DNA of 64,000 bases. It comes from DASZHJ01 sp963735465 (GTDB lineage: Bacteria; Pseudomonadota; Alphaproteobacteria; ATCC43930; CGMCC-115725). The notes below the pieces were generated by a model. It saw only the letters and a program-made list of their open reading frames with translations. It was not told where the DNA came from and searched no databases. Location of the stretch: assembly GCA_963735465.1 (NCBI GenBank), contig CAVTLA010000001.1, positions 558,001-622,000 on the forward strand, read 5' to 3'. Position numbers and translations under genes: made by a program. This document shows, piece after piece, positions 1-8,757 of the stretch (position 1 is its first letter; each line of letters opens with the position of its first letter).

Positions 1-803
1 AGTGTTCGTCGCCGGTCGTCCGCGCGAGATTGAAGCGGGCTTCCGCCGTCTGGCGCGTGGCCTGCGCTATTTCGACCGTGGTCGCGAAGCCCTGTTTCTG
101 CCGCGTGCGGACAGCGTCCTCGACGATCTCCGCGTTCTTGAGTGCCTCTTTGGCGACGCGCAGCCTGCCGCGGGCGGCGCTCAGCGCGAAGTAATCGCGA
201 CTGACGGCAAAGATCAGCTTCTGATGGGCACCGGTGAAGGTGACGTTGGCTGCAAAGGAGTCCGCCCGCGCCGCCGTTGCCGCGTTGGCCCGGCGGCCAA
301 AGTCGAAGAGCAGCCACCTGATCGCCAGAGTCGGCACGAGCTCACGCGTATCGACGGTGAACTGCGCGCTCGGCGCCAGGTTCGCCGGTATCGGGAAGGT
401 GGCGTGCTGATAGCCGGCGACGGCCTCGGCAGAGATCTGCGGCAGATAGGCGCTCTCGACGAGGCCGACGGCGAAGGCTGCCTTCCGGGCTCTTTCCCAG
501 GCATCGCGGGTCTCGGGGTTGCTGCGCTGGGCGAGATCGATCAGCTCGGGCAGGTCATAGGTTCGCGCCGGATCGATGGCGATGGCGCTCTCGCGCGGAC
601 TGGACGCGATCTCGACTCTTGTTTCGGTGGCCGTCGTGTCCGCGTCGGCGGCTCTTGCCATGATGGCGGGGAGGCGTTATCAGCCAGGGCGCGGTCGGGG
701 TGGCGGGGGCGAGGTCACTCGAATCGCCCGTGCACGCCGCAAGGAGCAGCAACGCCAGCACCGGCGTCCAGCGCAGCGGATGCGAACTCTCACGGTGCGG
801 CAT
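1..803 (-). pseudogene. TolC/NodT-family outer-membrane efflux lipoprotein, partial and frameshifted
   Basis: Outer-membrane channel of a tripartite efflux pump, running off the left edge of the window. The start at 803 opens a lipoprotein signal peptide (MPHRESSHPLRW, hydrophobic core, lipobox LLAAC), then the NodT-like DLAPATPTAPW stretch. That frame degenerates near position 690. The family body continues in the neighbouring frame from about 660 down to 1, with ARTYDLPELIDLAQRSNPET, AYLPQ and the heptad-rich helical region typical of TolC. The second frame has two stops just upstream of position 680, so it cannot reach the signal peptide: one extra base between about 690 and 661 explains this. 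It overlaps the FUSC gene and is the last gene seen in the operon. The family is clear; whether the gene is broken or mis-sequenced is not. Confidence 0.8.
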
Positions 804-2803
804 GCGTCTCGAACCTGCGGATCTGCGAGACCAGGATGTAGTCTCGCCTCCAGGGCGGAACGGGTTTCGGCGCCGGCGGCCGGCGGCAATGCGGCGAGCG
901 CATCGGCGGCAGGCTTCGCCTCCGGCGCCGGCGGGAGTGCTCGACCCTCCGACAGGCAATCGGCGCTGCCGGATAGCCACGCGGCGATGGTCTTGTCCTG
1001 CGCGTTCAGGGCTTCCCGGTACGGAGGAATGGGCGGCTGCTCGATGACGACCGCGGATGCCGCCGCGATCCGAGCGAGATCATCGAGCGCATGAGGGAGG
1101 ATTGCCGTGCCGGCCGGATGGGGCTCCAGCAGGCCGGTCTCGAAGGCTCCGAGGGAGATCAGATTGCGCGCGTTCGCTACGGCGCGCGCCACGGCCAGGC
1201 GGTGACCGGAACCCGGTTGCGCGCCGCGGTCGAGCAGGAGGGATCCGAGGGCTCTCAGAGCAGCGGCCAGACCCTTGCGCGCCTGCGTCGCGGCGGAGGT
1301 CGGCCAGAGGACGCTGAAAACAAGAGACATCAGGACATTCGCCAGCACGATGCCGACCATGCGGTCGCGCAGGACGGTGAGATCGGTCGAGGGACCATAG
1401 CCCTGCAGAACGCCGAGAAAGAAAGCGAGGGCCATCTGCATGCCGGCATAGGCCAGACGCTCGCTGCTGGTCGCCACCCAGGCACACACGGCGGATACCA
1501 CCGCGATCAGCAGGCTGAGATCGCCGATATCGGTCATCTGCGGCAGCGCATAGACGATGCACAATCCGCCGATCAGCCCGCCGATCAGCGCGCCGCCCAG
1601 GCGCAGCGTCAGCTTGTGCAGGGTCTCGCCGAGGGTGCTCTGCGCCACGAAGAAGCAGGTGATCAAGGCGGTCCGAATGCCGGCCCAGTCGGCGCCAGTG
1701 TAGATGATGTAGGCCGACACCGCCGCGATCGCGGTCTTGAGCGCGAAGCGTGCGTGGTCGGGATTGGAGAAGGCATCCGGCACGAAGAGCGCGGCTTCAT
1801 GCTTGGCCGCCTTCCCGGACGAACCGCTCCGGCGCTCCGAGAGGCCGATCGCAAGCCGGTCAAGTGCCCGGCTCATCGCCAGAACGACCGGGCGGTCGAC
1901 GGGAGTCAGCGTCGCCAAGGACCGCTCGGCAAGGCCATCGGGCGTGGAATAAGGCTTTTCCGGAGCGCCGAGCAGAGCCGCGCGGCAGGCCCCGCAGGCC
2001 TCGGCAAGCCCCGTCTGCACCTCGGGAGCAAGGTTGGACGGCAGCAGCGCCGCCATGGAAATGAGTACCTGGAGCGTCTCGATGAGCGAGCTGTCGCCCG
2101 CATGGGAGCGCAAATCATGGTCGAGGATCTCGGCGCGTTGACGCAGTTCGGCGAGCTCGAGCACCTCCGTGCTCTCGTGCGTCAGCGGGCGGCCTTCCCG
2201 GCGGCGCAATGAGCCGGCGAGGGCATCGAGAAGACGCAGCGACGACTGCCTCACGAGCTGCGTGGGATTCGGTCCCGTCAGCAGGTTGACCAGGACGGTC
2301 ACGACGACAGGCAGCATCACCACCACCCAGAGCCACAGCAGAAAGCGCGTCAGCGCCTCGAGATTGGGAATGACGTCGATGAGGGTCTGCGTCACCACCA
2401 GGATGAAGCCGGCGAGGAAGGCGATCGGCCCGATCGCCATCGTGCGCAGCAGGAACATCCCGAGAAAGGTCGACACCGCCATGAGCGGCAACCGAAGCGC
2501 CGGCTCTCCGGCGTCGAGCGCATAGAAGAGCAGGCTGAGAAGGGTCGCGAGCGTTACGCCGATGGCGCCGGCCATGGCGATCCGCAGCGTGATCGCCGCG
2601 TCGCCGCGACCCAGGAAAAACACGATATAGGCGGCGTAGGCGGGCTCGGGAATCTGGTAGAGCATGGCCGTCGCCACCACGATCACGCAGCACGTCGCAA
2701 TACGCGCGGCGGCACCAAGGCGGCCCGGTCGCGGCGCCAGCTCCTCGCGCAGGAAGGCGAAAAACGGCCATTGCCGGCCGTCGACGCTAGCGAGCGCTGT
2801 CAT
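680..2803 (-). CDS. FUSC-family inner-membrane efflux protein (MdtO / fusaric acid resistance type)
   Basis: Inner-membrane component of an aromatic-compound efflux system. The start at 2803 (MTALASVDGRQWPFF) overlaps the HlyD gene by 17 bases; an upstream in-frame codon at 2860 lies inside HlyD. Two blocks of hydrophobic segments are visible, one near the N-terminus (IATCCVIVVATAMLYQIPEP onward) and a second in the middle (ALKTAIAAVSAYIIYTGADW), separated by soluble domains, the usual FUSC layout. The open frame runs to 680 (707 residues), but its last 55 or so residues are arginine- and proline-rich and unlike the family. If one base is removed near 848 the frame becomes DYILVSQIRRFETHAAP and stops at 790, only 14 bases into the TolC start. 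I infer the true C-terminus is that one. Substrate unknown. Confidence 0.88.
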   Translation of the reverse strand: MTALASVDGRQWPFFAFLREELAPRPGRLGAAARIATCCVIVVATAMLYQIPEPAYAAYIVFFLGRGDAAITLRIAMAGAIGVTLATLLSLLFYALDAGEPALRLPLMAVSTFLGMFLLRTMAIGPIAFLAGFILVVTQTLIDVIPNLEALTRFLLWLWVVVMLPVVVTVLVNLLTGPNPTQLVRQSSLRLLDALAGSLRRREGRPLTHESTEVLELAELRQRAEILDHDLRSHAGDSSLIETLQVLISMAALLPSNLAPEVQTGLAEACGACRAALLGAPEKPYSTPDGLAERSLATLTPVDRPVVLAMSRALDRLAIGLSERRSGSSGKAAKHEAALFVPDAFSNPDHARFALKTAIAAVSAYIIYTGADWAGIRTALITCFFVAQSTLGETLHKLTLRLGGALIGGLIGGLCIVYALPQMTDIGDLSLLIAVVSAVCAWVATSSERLAYAGMQMALAFFLGVLQGYGPSTDLTVLRDRMVGIVLANVLMSLVFSVLWPTSAATQARKGLAAALRALGSLLLDRGAQPGSGHRLAVARAVANARNLISLGAFETGLLEPHPAGTAILPHALDDLARIAAASAVVIEQPPIPPYREALNAQDKTIAAWLSGSADCLSEGRALPPAPEAKPAADALAALPPAAGAETRSALEARLHPGLADPQVRDACRTVRVRIRCAGRRCWRCCSLRRARAIRVTSPPPPRPRPG

Positions 2804-3815
2804 GACGCACAACAATCGAGACGGTGGCGCCGATCCGCAAGGCGTCCGGCGGCGGATCATCGAGGAGAACGCGAACCGGGAAACGCTGCGCCACGATCAC
2901 CCAGTTGAGGGTACGCTGCACCGCGGGCAGCCCCGGCCCTCCCGCGCTGTCGAGCCGCACGCCCCAGCCGATGCTTTCGACGCGCCCCTTCAGGGAGCGC
3001 TTGTTGTCGCCCAGGAGCCAAACGGTGGCGGGGTCGCCGATCCGGATCTCCGGCAGCTCGGTCTCGCGAAAATCGCCGACGGCATACCATTTGTCGGTCT
3101 TGATCAGGGTGAACACCGGACGGCCGGTGACGGCGTACTCTCCCGCCGCAATCTCGAGGCCGGCGACGAGGCCATCGAAGGGGGCTCTGAGGTCGGTATT
3201 CCGCACATCGCGTTCCGCCAGGGCAACCGCGGCCTCGGCGCCGGCGAGCTGCGCCTGCAGGCTCTGGGTGTCGCCGATGGCCTGGCGCGCCTGATCCGCC
3301 TGCTGAATCCCCGCCGCAAGTGCCACCTCGGCACTGCGCTTGTTCGTTCGTGCTTCGTCGACTTGCTGCTGCGTAACATAGCCCTTGCTGAGCATTGGCT
3401 CGAGGCGGGCCAGCGTGTCGCTCGCCAGCGACAGTTGCGCCCGCGCTCGTCCGATCTGCGTGGTTGCGACGTCGGCGCCGGAGGTCTGCGATGCCACCTG
3501 GCGCGTGGTCAGGTCAATCTGCGCGCGCAAGGCCGCCACCTGATCGCGTGCCTGCCGCAAATGGAGCTCGAAAGGCTCGGGATCGATCTGCAGCAGCAGA
3601 TCGCCCTTCGTCACACGCTGGTTGTCGCGCACATTCAGCGTAACGATGCGACCGCTGACATCGGGCGCGAGACCCGCTCGGTCGGCAAAGAGATAGCCGT
3701 CATTGGTCCGCGGCTGCCGGCTGAGCTGCTCGAGCGCATAGGCGCCGATCGCGATGGCGGCAATGATCGACACCACCGCGGCCAGTCGGCCTGCCCAGAC
3801 CCGCCAGGAGCTCAT
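2787..3815 (-). CDS. HlyD/EmrA-family periplasmic adaptor (membrane fusion protein, MdtN type)
   Basis: Periplasmic adaptor linking the FUSC inner-membrane protein to the TolC-type channel. The 342-residue product begins with a single membrane anchor (VWAGRLAAVVSIIAAIAIGA), then a lipoyl/barrel-sandwich half motif (DNQRVTKGDLLLQIDPEPFE), a long coiled-coil hairpin (about residues 80-190, rich in Ala, Gln, Arg) and the returning half (NTDLRAPFDGLVAGLEIAAG), which is the standard order for this family. It lies 25 bases downstream of the small YtcA-like gene and overlaps the FUSC start. The gene order YtcA-HlyD-FUSC-TolC matches the ytcA-mdtNOP arrangement known in enterobacteria, implying export of aromatic or amphipathic toxins; that role is inference. 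Confidence 0.92.
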   Translation of the reverse strand: MSSWRVWAGRLAAVVSIIAAIAIGAYALEQLSRQPRTNDGYLFADRAGLAPDVSGRIVTLNVRDNQRVTKGDLLLQIDPEPFELHLRQARDQVAALRAQIDLTTRQVASQTSGADVATTQIGRARAQLSLASDTLARLEPMLSKGYVTQQQVDEARTNKRSAEVALAAGIQQADQARQAIGDTQSLQAQLAGAEAAVALAERDVRNTDLRAPFDGLVAGLEIAAGEYAVTGRPVFTLIKTDKWYAVGDFRETELPEIRIGDPATVWLLGDNKRSLKGRVESIGWGVRLDSAGGPGLPAVQRTLNWVIVAQRFPVRVLLDDPPPDALRIGATVSIVVRHDSAR

Positions 3816-3840
3816 CTGCGCGCCTCACTTGGCATGCGGG

Positions 3841-4107
3841 TCAGCCGAGCCACGCCAGCCACACGGCGAACGCGAAGAAGACGGTCAACGCGAGATAGAC
3901 GAGCAGAGGCGCCGGAAGGGCCTTGTCGATGCCCACGACCGCAAAGACCTGACGAACGAGAACGGCAGCGGCAATTCCCGCCAATACGCAGAGCATCCAG
4001 GACGGGAAGAAGGATCCGAGAATGTTTTGCGCGGGCGCATTGCTGCAGCCGGCTAGCCCGATCGGCACAGCACCCGCAGCCGTTCTGGTCCATCGCCGAG
4101 CGCTCAC
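3841..4107 (-). CDS. ytcA: YtcA-family small membrane lipoprotein
   Basis: Small protein of about 88 residues with a signal sequence ending in the lipobox GLAGC, then SNAPAQNILGSFFPSWMLC and a second hydrophobic helix at the C-terminus (VYLALTVFFAFAVWLAW). The N(V/I)LG(A/S)FFPSW core is characteristic of the YtcA family, which sits next to mdtN in enterobacteria as it does here. The start is uncertain: a GTG at 4107 gives a signal peptide of normal length (VSARRWTRTAAGAVPIGLAGC), whereas the longest open frame begins at 4233 with an unlikely arginine-rich leader. The family has no established biochemical function; it presumably assists the efflux complex encoded downstream. It is the first gene of the operon, so the promoter should lie in 4108-4323. 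Confidence 0.75.
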   Translation of the reverse strand: MSARRWTRTAAGAVPIGLAGCSNAPAQNILGSFFPSWMLCVLAGIAAAVLVRQVFAVVGIDKALPAPLLVYLALTVFFAFAVWLAWLG

Positions 4108-4323
4108 GCTTCGTGCAACGCATGCATCCAATTTCTCGCGACCTCCCCTTGCCAGCGGGTTGCCCCGTGACGGCCGGTTTGTGCTCCGCATGCGATGGCT
4201 ACGCCGGAACCATGCCGCCAGGAGGCTGGGCATTCAAGGCTGCGGACACCCGGAGATCCCAGCGCGATTGCCGAAAACCGCAAGGGAATGCGATCCGAGC
4301 AAGAATCGATGGAACTCCGCGGG

Positions 4324-6042
4324 TCAGGGAATATTCTCCACGATCATCTCCCAGACGTCGTGACCCTTGCCGTGCAGCATGGCTTTGGCGGTGTAGACTC
4401 CCATTCCGACCACGGCTTCGGGACGCACGAACGGGGAGGGCGGCATCACGAGCTGCATCGGATTGACCTTCACGTCCAGGAGAGCCGGACCGGGCTGCGC
4501 GAGCCAGGCCTCTACCGCTCCCTCCAGCTCGCCCGCCTTCGATACGCTGCGTCCCCAAAGACCCATCGCTTCGGCGACTTTGCCAAAATCCGGGTTCTTC
4601 AGGTCGGTGAAGATCGGCTCTATGCCGGCGGACTTTTGCTCGATATCGATGAAGCCGAGCTTGCCGTTGTCAAAGACTACGATTTTGATTGGCAGATTCT
4701 CCTGCACCACCGTCAGCAGATCGCCGAGCAGCATGGTGAAGCCACCGTCGCCTGCCATGCAGACGACTTGCCGGCCGGGCTGGCACTTCTGCAATCCGAT
4801 GGCCGACGGCATCCCGCTCGCCATCGTGCCGTGCAGAAGGCTGCCGATGGTCCGCCGCTTGCCGCCCGTATCGACATGGCGAAGCGTCCAGACCAGCACC
4901 GTGCCGTCGTCGATCGCGAACAGCGCATCCTCGGCCGCATGCTTGTTGATGATCTTGGCGAGGTACGACCCGGGAATGGTGCCGTCCGGACTGGACACGG
5001 TTTCGGCGTCTGCTGCCGCCCGATCCTTCCGATGACGCTCCAAGTATCTTTGCAGGAAACCCTCGTCGTCATGCTGCGCGAGGCGGGGAAGCAGCGCGTC
5101 CAAGGTCGCCTTGATATCGCCGACCGCGCCGATCGTGACCGGGTGCCGGCGGCCGATATGGGTCGGGTCCGCGTCGATCTGGATGATCTTGGCCTTGTCC
5201 GGATAGAACTGGCTCCAGGCGAAATCCGCTCCGAGCAGCAGCAGAACCTCGCAGTTGAGGACGGCGTGATAACCCGCGGGCCCGCCAATCATGCCCGTCA
5301 TGCCCACGTTGTAAGGGTTGTCGTACTCGACGAAGTCCTTGCCGCGCGAGGTGTGAGCCATCGGAGCCTTGAGCCGTGCCGCCGTGGCAACCACTTCATC
5401 GTGGGCGCCCTCGCAGCCTGCGCCCGCATAGATCGTGATCGCGTCGCTCCCGTTGAGGATGGCCGCGATCTCGTCGAGATCGGCGTCGGTCGGGCGGACG
5501 AGCGGGCGCCGGGTATGGACGGCGTAGGGTGCTTCGTCGTGCGCGGGAGCGTTGGCGACGTCCGCCGGCACGACCAGCACGGCGACGCCGCGTTTCGTCA
5601 ACGCCGCCTGGCAGGCGGCGACCGTCAGGCGCCGGGCCTGCTCGGGCGTCACGATCATCTCGCAAAAAACGCTGCAGCCCTTGTAGACTTCCTTGAAGTC
5701 GACCTCCTGGATCGACTGGAACCCGAGATCCTGCCGCACGATCTGGGTCGCGATCAGGATGACCGGCGCGCGATTGCGGTTGGCCTCGTAGAGCCCATTG
5801 ATGAAGTGGAGGCTGCCCGGGCCACAGCTACCGGCGCAGGCTGTCAGATTGCCGGTGAACTGCGCCTCGGCGCCGGCCGCGAAGGCGCCGGCCTCCTCGT
5901 GCCGCATGTGAACCCAGTCGATCTCGCTGCGGTCGATGGCGTGGGCGATTCTGTTCAGCGTGTCGCCGACGATGCCGTAGCACCTCTTTACGCCGGCCGC
6001 CTGTAGTGTCTCGACCAGTAGATCAGCTGCCCGTTTGCTCAT
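4324..6042 (-). CDS. Thiamine-diphosphate enzyme of the PoxB/pyruvate oxidase family, paralogue 1
   Basis: Three-domain ThDP/FAD enzyme of 572 residues, probably oxidising pyruvate to acetate and CO2 with electrons passed to quinone. The N-terminal domain carries the catalytic glutamate context (HMRHEEAGAFAAGAEA), the central domain the FAD-type fold, and the C-terminal domain the ThDP signature GDGGFTMLLGDLL, whose closing motif reads DNG where the second paralogue and E. coli PoxB have NNS. The C-terminus (GVYTAKAMLHGKGHDVWEMI) is only loosely like the lipid-binding helix of PoxB, so the electron acceptor may differ. The start at 6042 has GGTGAGG upstream; a GTG at 6057 is possible. It lies downstream of cydB but has its own promoter element (6141-6227), shared with the second poxB. 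Confidence 0.85.
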   Translation of the reverse strand: MSKRAADLLVETLQAAGVKRCYGIVGDTLNRIAHAIDRSEIDWVHMRHEEAGAFAAGAEAQFTGNLTACAGSCGPGSLHFINGLYEANRNRAPVILIATQIVRQDLGFQSIQEVDFKEVYKGCSVFCEMIVTPEQARRLTVAACQAALTKRGVAVLVVPADVANAPAHDEAPYAVHTRRPLVRPTDADLDEIAAILNGSDAITIYAGAGCEGAHDEVVATAARLKAPMAHTSRGKDFVEYDNPYNVGMTGMIGGPAGYHAVLNCEVLLLLGADFAWSQFYPDKAKIIQIDADPTHIGRRHPVTIGAVGDIKATLDALLPRLAQHDDEGFLQRYLERHRKDRAAADAETVSSPDGTIPGSYLAKIINKHAAEDALFAIDDGTVLVWTLRHVDTGGKRRTIGSLLHGTMASGMPSAIGLQKCQPGRQVVCMAGDGGFTMLLGDLLTVVQENLPIKIVVFDNGKLGFIDIEQKSAGIEPIFTDLKNPDFGKVAEAMGLWGRSVSKAGELEGAVEAWLAQPGPALLDVKVNPMQLVMPPSPFVRPEAVVGMGVYTAKAMLHGKGHDVWEMIVENIP

Positions 6043-6140
6043 TGGGGGAAACCTCACCTATCGCTTGTCAGATCTGTGAATTGGCGGGTCGCATCGCCGA
6101 TTGCCGGCCGCCGGGCCTGCTCGATGACTCTTGTCATTTG

Positions 6141-6227
6141 GCCTGCGTGCCCGGCCGCCGCGTTGGGACGGTACTTTCGTGAAAACTTGCTTTGAATGTG
6201 GCGATCAAAATATCCCCCAGATGGGGG
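6141..6227 (-). repeat. 87-bp duplicated upstream element, copy 1 (in front of poxB paralogue 1)
   Basis: Aligns without gaps to 10710-10796 with 73 of 87 positions identical by hand count. In the direction of transcription it starts with CCCCCATCTGGGGG and continues through TTCAAAGCAAGTTT, then a GC-rich part. It lies 99 bases upstream of the start at 6042. The conservation of non-coding sequence in front of two paralogous genes suggests a shared promoter and operator that was duplicated with the gene. Confidence 0.8.
6214..6227. promoter_or_regulatory. CCCCC-N4-GGGGG palindrome, site 1
   Basis: CCCCCAGATGGGGG: two perfect five-base arms around a four-base centre, at the distal end of the duplicated element before poxB paralogue 1. 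A candidate activator site; the nearby LAL regulator (11291-14068) is the obvious candidate to bind it, because the MalT box of that family is also a G-run motif. The binding itself is inference. Confidence 0.6.
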
Positions 6228-6344
6228 AGCCAGGGCGGCGGCTCCGGCGAGCCAGGTCCGGAGAAGATGCTCGCTGTCGCTGAGGCCGGGAAGACGGAGT
6301 CAATGAAGCAGGGGATGAAGAGACCATGCACATTCGTTGCTCCT

Positions 6345-7331
6345 TTAGTAGTGGCCTTGCGAAGGCCTCACCTTCCCGCGGAAGACGCTGTAGTTGACGG
6401 CAGCGTAGAGCAGCATCAGCGGGAAGACGAAGAGGCCCTCGCCCCAGAACATGAAGGCGAGGCTTGAATGGGGCGCGGCCGCCTCATCGATGGTGATGGC
6501 GAAGGGGATCATGTAAGGCCAGAAGGAGATGGCGAGGGTGCCGAAGGCGGCCGCGAAAATGAGGGCGACCATGTAGAAGGGCGCTCCGTCCCGGCGCCGC
6601 CGGATGCTGGTGGCGAGGATGGCGGTGGCGATGGCGCCGATCGCCGGAAAGACAAGGAGGTAGGGCCGCTCGAGCCAGCGGTCCATGACCTGAAGATGCG
6701 CGGCGAGGGCGTAAACAAAGACGATGAGCAGAAAGCTGAACAACGCGGTCGAGAGGCGCGGGATCTGGCGGTAGGCGACATCGCGGACCTCGCCCTCGCA
6801 TTTCTTGGCCAGCCAGCAGGCGCCCAGCAGCGAGTAGCCGAGGCAGAGACCGATGCCGCAGAGGATCGCGAAGGGGCTGAGCCATGTGAAGTCGCCGCCG
6901 CTGTATTGGCCATTGGCGATCGGAATGCCCTCCACCAGCGCGCCGACGGTCACCCCCTGCATGAAGGCGGCGACCAGGGAGCCACCGGAGAAGCTCAGAT
7001 CCCATATCCAGCGCAGCCGCTCCGCCTTGGCGCGGAACTCGAAGGCGACGCCGCGCAGGATCAGCCCCGCCAGCATGATGAGAAGCGGCAGATAGAAGGC
7101 CGAGAGGAGCGCCGCGTAGACCATCGGAAAGGCGCCCCAGAGCACCACACCGGCAACGATGAGCCAGGTCTCGTTGCCGTCCCAGAGCGGCGCGACCGTA
7201 CTCAGCATGACCCGCCGCTGGGCTTCGCCCCGGACGCGGCCGAAGAGGATGCCGATACCGAGATCGAAGCCATCGAGGAGCACGTAGAGCAGGGTGCTGA
7301 CGGCGAGGATCGCGACCCAGAACAGGACCAT
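6345..7331 (-). CDS. cydB: Cytochrome bd-type quinol oxidase subunit II (CydB/CioB)
   Basis: Second subunit of the bd-type terminal oxidase, 328 residues with about eight hydrophobic segments. It opens with the family signature WVAILAVSTLLYVLLDGFDL (Asp in the first helix) and contains PLWDGNETWLIVAGVVLWG with the conserved W-D-G-N-E-T-W block. The start at 7331 lies two bases after the cydA stop, so the pair is translationally coupled; a longer in-frame opening to 7763 lies antisense-like within cydA and is rejected. It works with CydA to oxidise quinol and reduce oxygen to water without proton pumping. No CydX-like micropeptide could be found with confidence between its stop and the 87-bp element. 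Confidence 0.95.
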   Translation of the reverse strand: MVLFWVAILAVSTLLYVLLDGFDLGIGILFGRVRGEAQRRVMLSTVAPLWDGNETWLIVAGVVLWGAFPMVYAALLSAFYLPLLIMLAGLILRGVAFEFRAKAERLRWIWDLSFSGGSLVAAFMQGVTVGALVEGIPIANGQYSGGDFTWLSPFAILCGIGLCLGYSLLGACWLAKKCEGEVRDVAYRQIPRLSTALFSFLLIVFVYALAAHLQVMDRWLERPYLLVFPAIGAIATAILATSIRRRRDGAPFYMVALIFAAAFGTLAISFWPYMIPFAITIDEAAAPHSSLAFMFWGEGLFVFPLMLLYAAVNYSVFRGKVRPSQGHY

Positions 7332-7333
7332 GG

Positions 7334-8746
7334 CTATTCTCCCGCAACGGCTTGGGGGGTGGCGGGCGCGATAGGCTCGTTGACGACAGCGAGTGGGCGG
7401 TTGGGGATCGCGGCCACCGGCGGCAGCACGAGACGTCCGACGGGACCGATGCGCAGGAGCCGATAGATGTAGAGGATGCCGAAGGCGAAAATGAAGCTGT
7501 AGACCAGGCAGAAGATGATCAGGCTGGTCGCGGCTGCCTGCGCCGTGAGGGTCGGCGTCACCGCCTGGGCCGTGCGCAGAAGCCCGTAGACGGTCCAGGG
7601 CTGTCGGCCCACCTCGGCCGTGAACCAGCCGGTCAGGATCGCGATGAACGGCAGGGGAAAGGCGAGGAAGATCGACCAGAGCAGCGGGCGGTTGTTCTCG
7701 ATCCGCCGCGTCCAACTCAAACGGGAGCCGAGCCAGGCGAGCAGCAGCATGAGGAAGCCGCAACCCACCATGATCCGGAAGGCGAAGAAGGGAATCGCCA
7801 CCGGTGGCCGATCGCCCACCGGGAAATCGGTGAGGCCGATCTCCTTGGAATCGAAGCTCATGCTGCCGATCAGGCTGCCGAGCACGGGAACGTTGATCTC
7901 ATAGAGGTTTCTCTCGGCAGCGGCGTCGGGCAGCGCGATCAGCACCTCGCTGGCGGGCTGCTCGTCGTGCCAGCGACCCTCGATGGCCGCGAACTTGGCG
8001 GGTTGGTAATCGTGCACGTAATCGCCGGTGAGATGGCCGAAGAAGATCTGCGCCGGCACCAGCACCGCCGCGAGGTAGAGGCCCATGCGCAGCATGATCC
8101 GGCCCTCGGCGCCGAACTCGCCGCGCAGCAGATACCAGGCACCGGTCGCCGCCACGCAGAAGGCGCCGGTGAGGTAGGAGGCGAGCAGCATGTGCGGGAA
8201 GCGCACCCAGACGACGGGGCTGAAGAGGATCTTGAGCCAGTCCACCGGCGCGAAGGCGCCGTTCTCCATGACGAAGCCGGTCGGCACCTGCATCCAGCTG
8301 TTGTTGACCATGATCCAGTAGGCCGAGAGCGTGGTGCCGAGGGCCACCATCGCCGTCGAGAACAGGTAGAACCACGGCGGCACGCGGGAGCGGCCGAAGA
8401 GCAGGATCCCGAAGAAGCTCGCCTCGAGGAAGAAGGCGGTGAAGGTCTCGTAGGAGAGCAGCGGACCCTGAATCGGGCCGGACATGCGCGCAAGCACGCT
8501 CCAGTTGGTGCCGAACTGGAATGCCATCACGATGCCGGAGACCACGCCGAGCCCGAAGGCGACGCCGAAGATCTTGAGCCAGAACTCGAACACCAGCCGA
8601 TAGGTCGGACGCCCGGTGAAGAGGCGGAGCGCCTCCAGCAGCGTGAGCCAGGCCGCCAGCCCGATGCTGAAAGAGGGGAAGATGATATGGAACGAGATCG
8701 TGAATGCGAACTGCAGCCGCGACAGGATGAGTGCCGTCAGGTCCAT
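7334..8746 (-). CDS. cydA: Cytochrome bd-type quinol oxidase subunit I (CydA/CioA, short Q-loop)
   Basis: Haem-bearing subunit, 470 residues. Visible ligands are His20 in FTISFHIIFPS (haem b595 type), the His of RFPHMLLASYLTG (b558 type) and the Met of FRIMVG; the GRQPW motif follows near residue 390. The quinol-binding loop keeps KFAAIEGRWH (Lys and Glu used in quinol oxidation) but is short, without the roughly 70-residue insertion of E. coli CydA, which is the pattern of the cyanide-insensitive oxidase (CioA) branch. Downstream of poxB paralogue 2 by 11 bases and coupled to cydB, so pyruvate oxidation to quinol and quinol oxidation by oxygen are probably co-transcribed. This suggests a simple respiratory module for high carbon flux or respiratory inhibition. 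Confidence 0.96.
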   Translation of the reverse strand: MDLTALILSRLQFAFTISFHIIFPSFSIGLAAWLTLLEALRLFTGRPTYRLVFEFWLKIFGVAFGLGVVSGIVMAFQFGTNWSVLARMSGPIQGPLLSYETFTAFFLEASFFGILLFGRSRVPPWFYLFSTAMVALGTTLSAYWIMVNNSWMQVPTGFVMENGAFAPVDWLKILFSPVVWVRFPHMLLASYLTGAFCVAATGAWYLLRGEFGAEGRIMLRMGLYLAAVLVPAQIFFGHLTGDYVHDYQPAKFAAIEGRWHDEQPASEVLIALPDAAAERNLYEINVPVLGSLIGSMSFDSKEIGLTDFPVGDRPPVAIPFFAFRIMVGCGFLMLLLAWLGSRLSWTRRIENNRPLLWSIFLAFPLPFIAILTGWFTAEVGRQPWTVYGLLRTAQAVTPTLTAQAAATSLIIFCLVYSFIFAFGILYIYRLLRIGPVGRLVLPPVAAIPNRPLAVVNEPIAPATPQAVAGE

Positions 8747-8757
8747 CGCGATTCCCC

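Noticed and set aside
4195..6006. 603-codon rightward frame over poxB paralogue 1
   Set aside because: Antisense shadow: the minus strand codes for a well-conserved ThDP enzyme.
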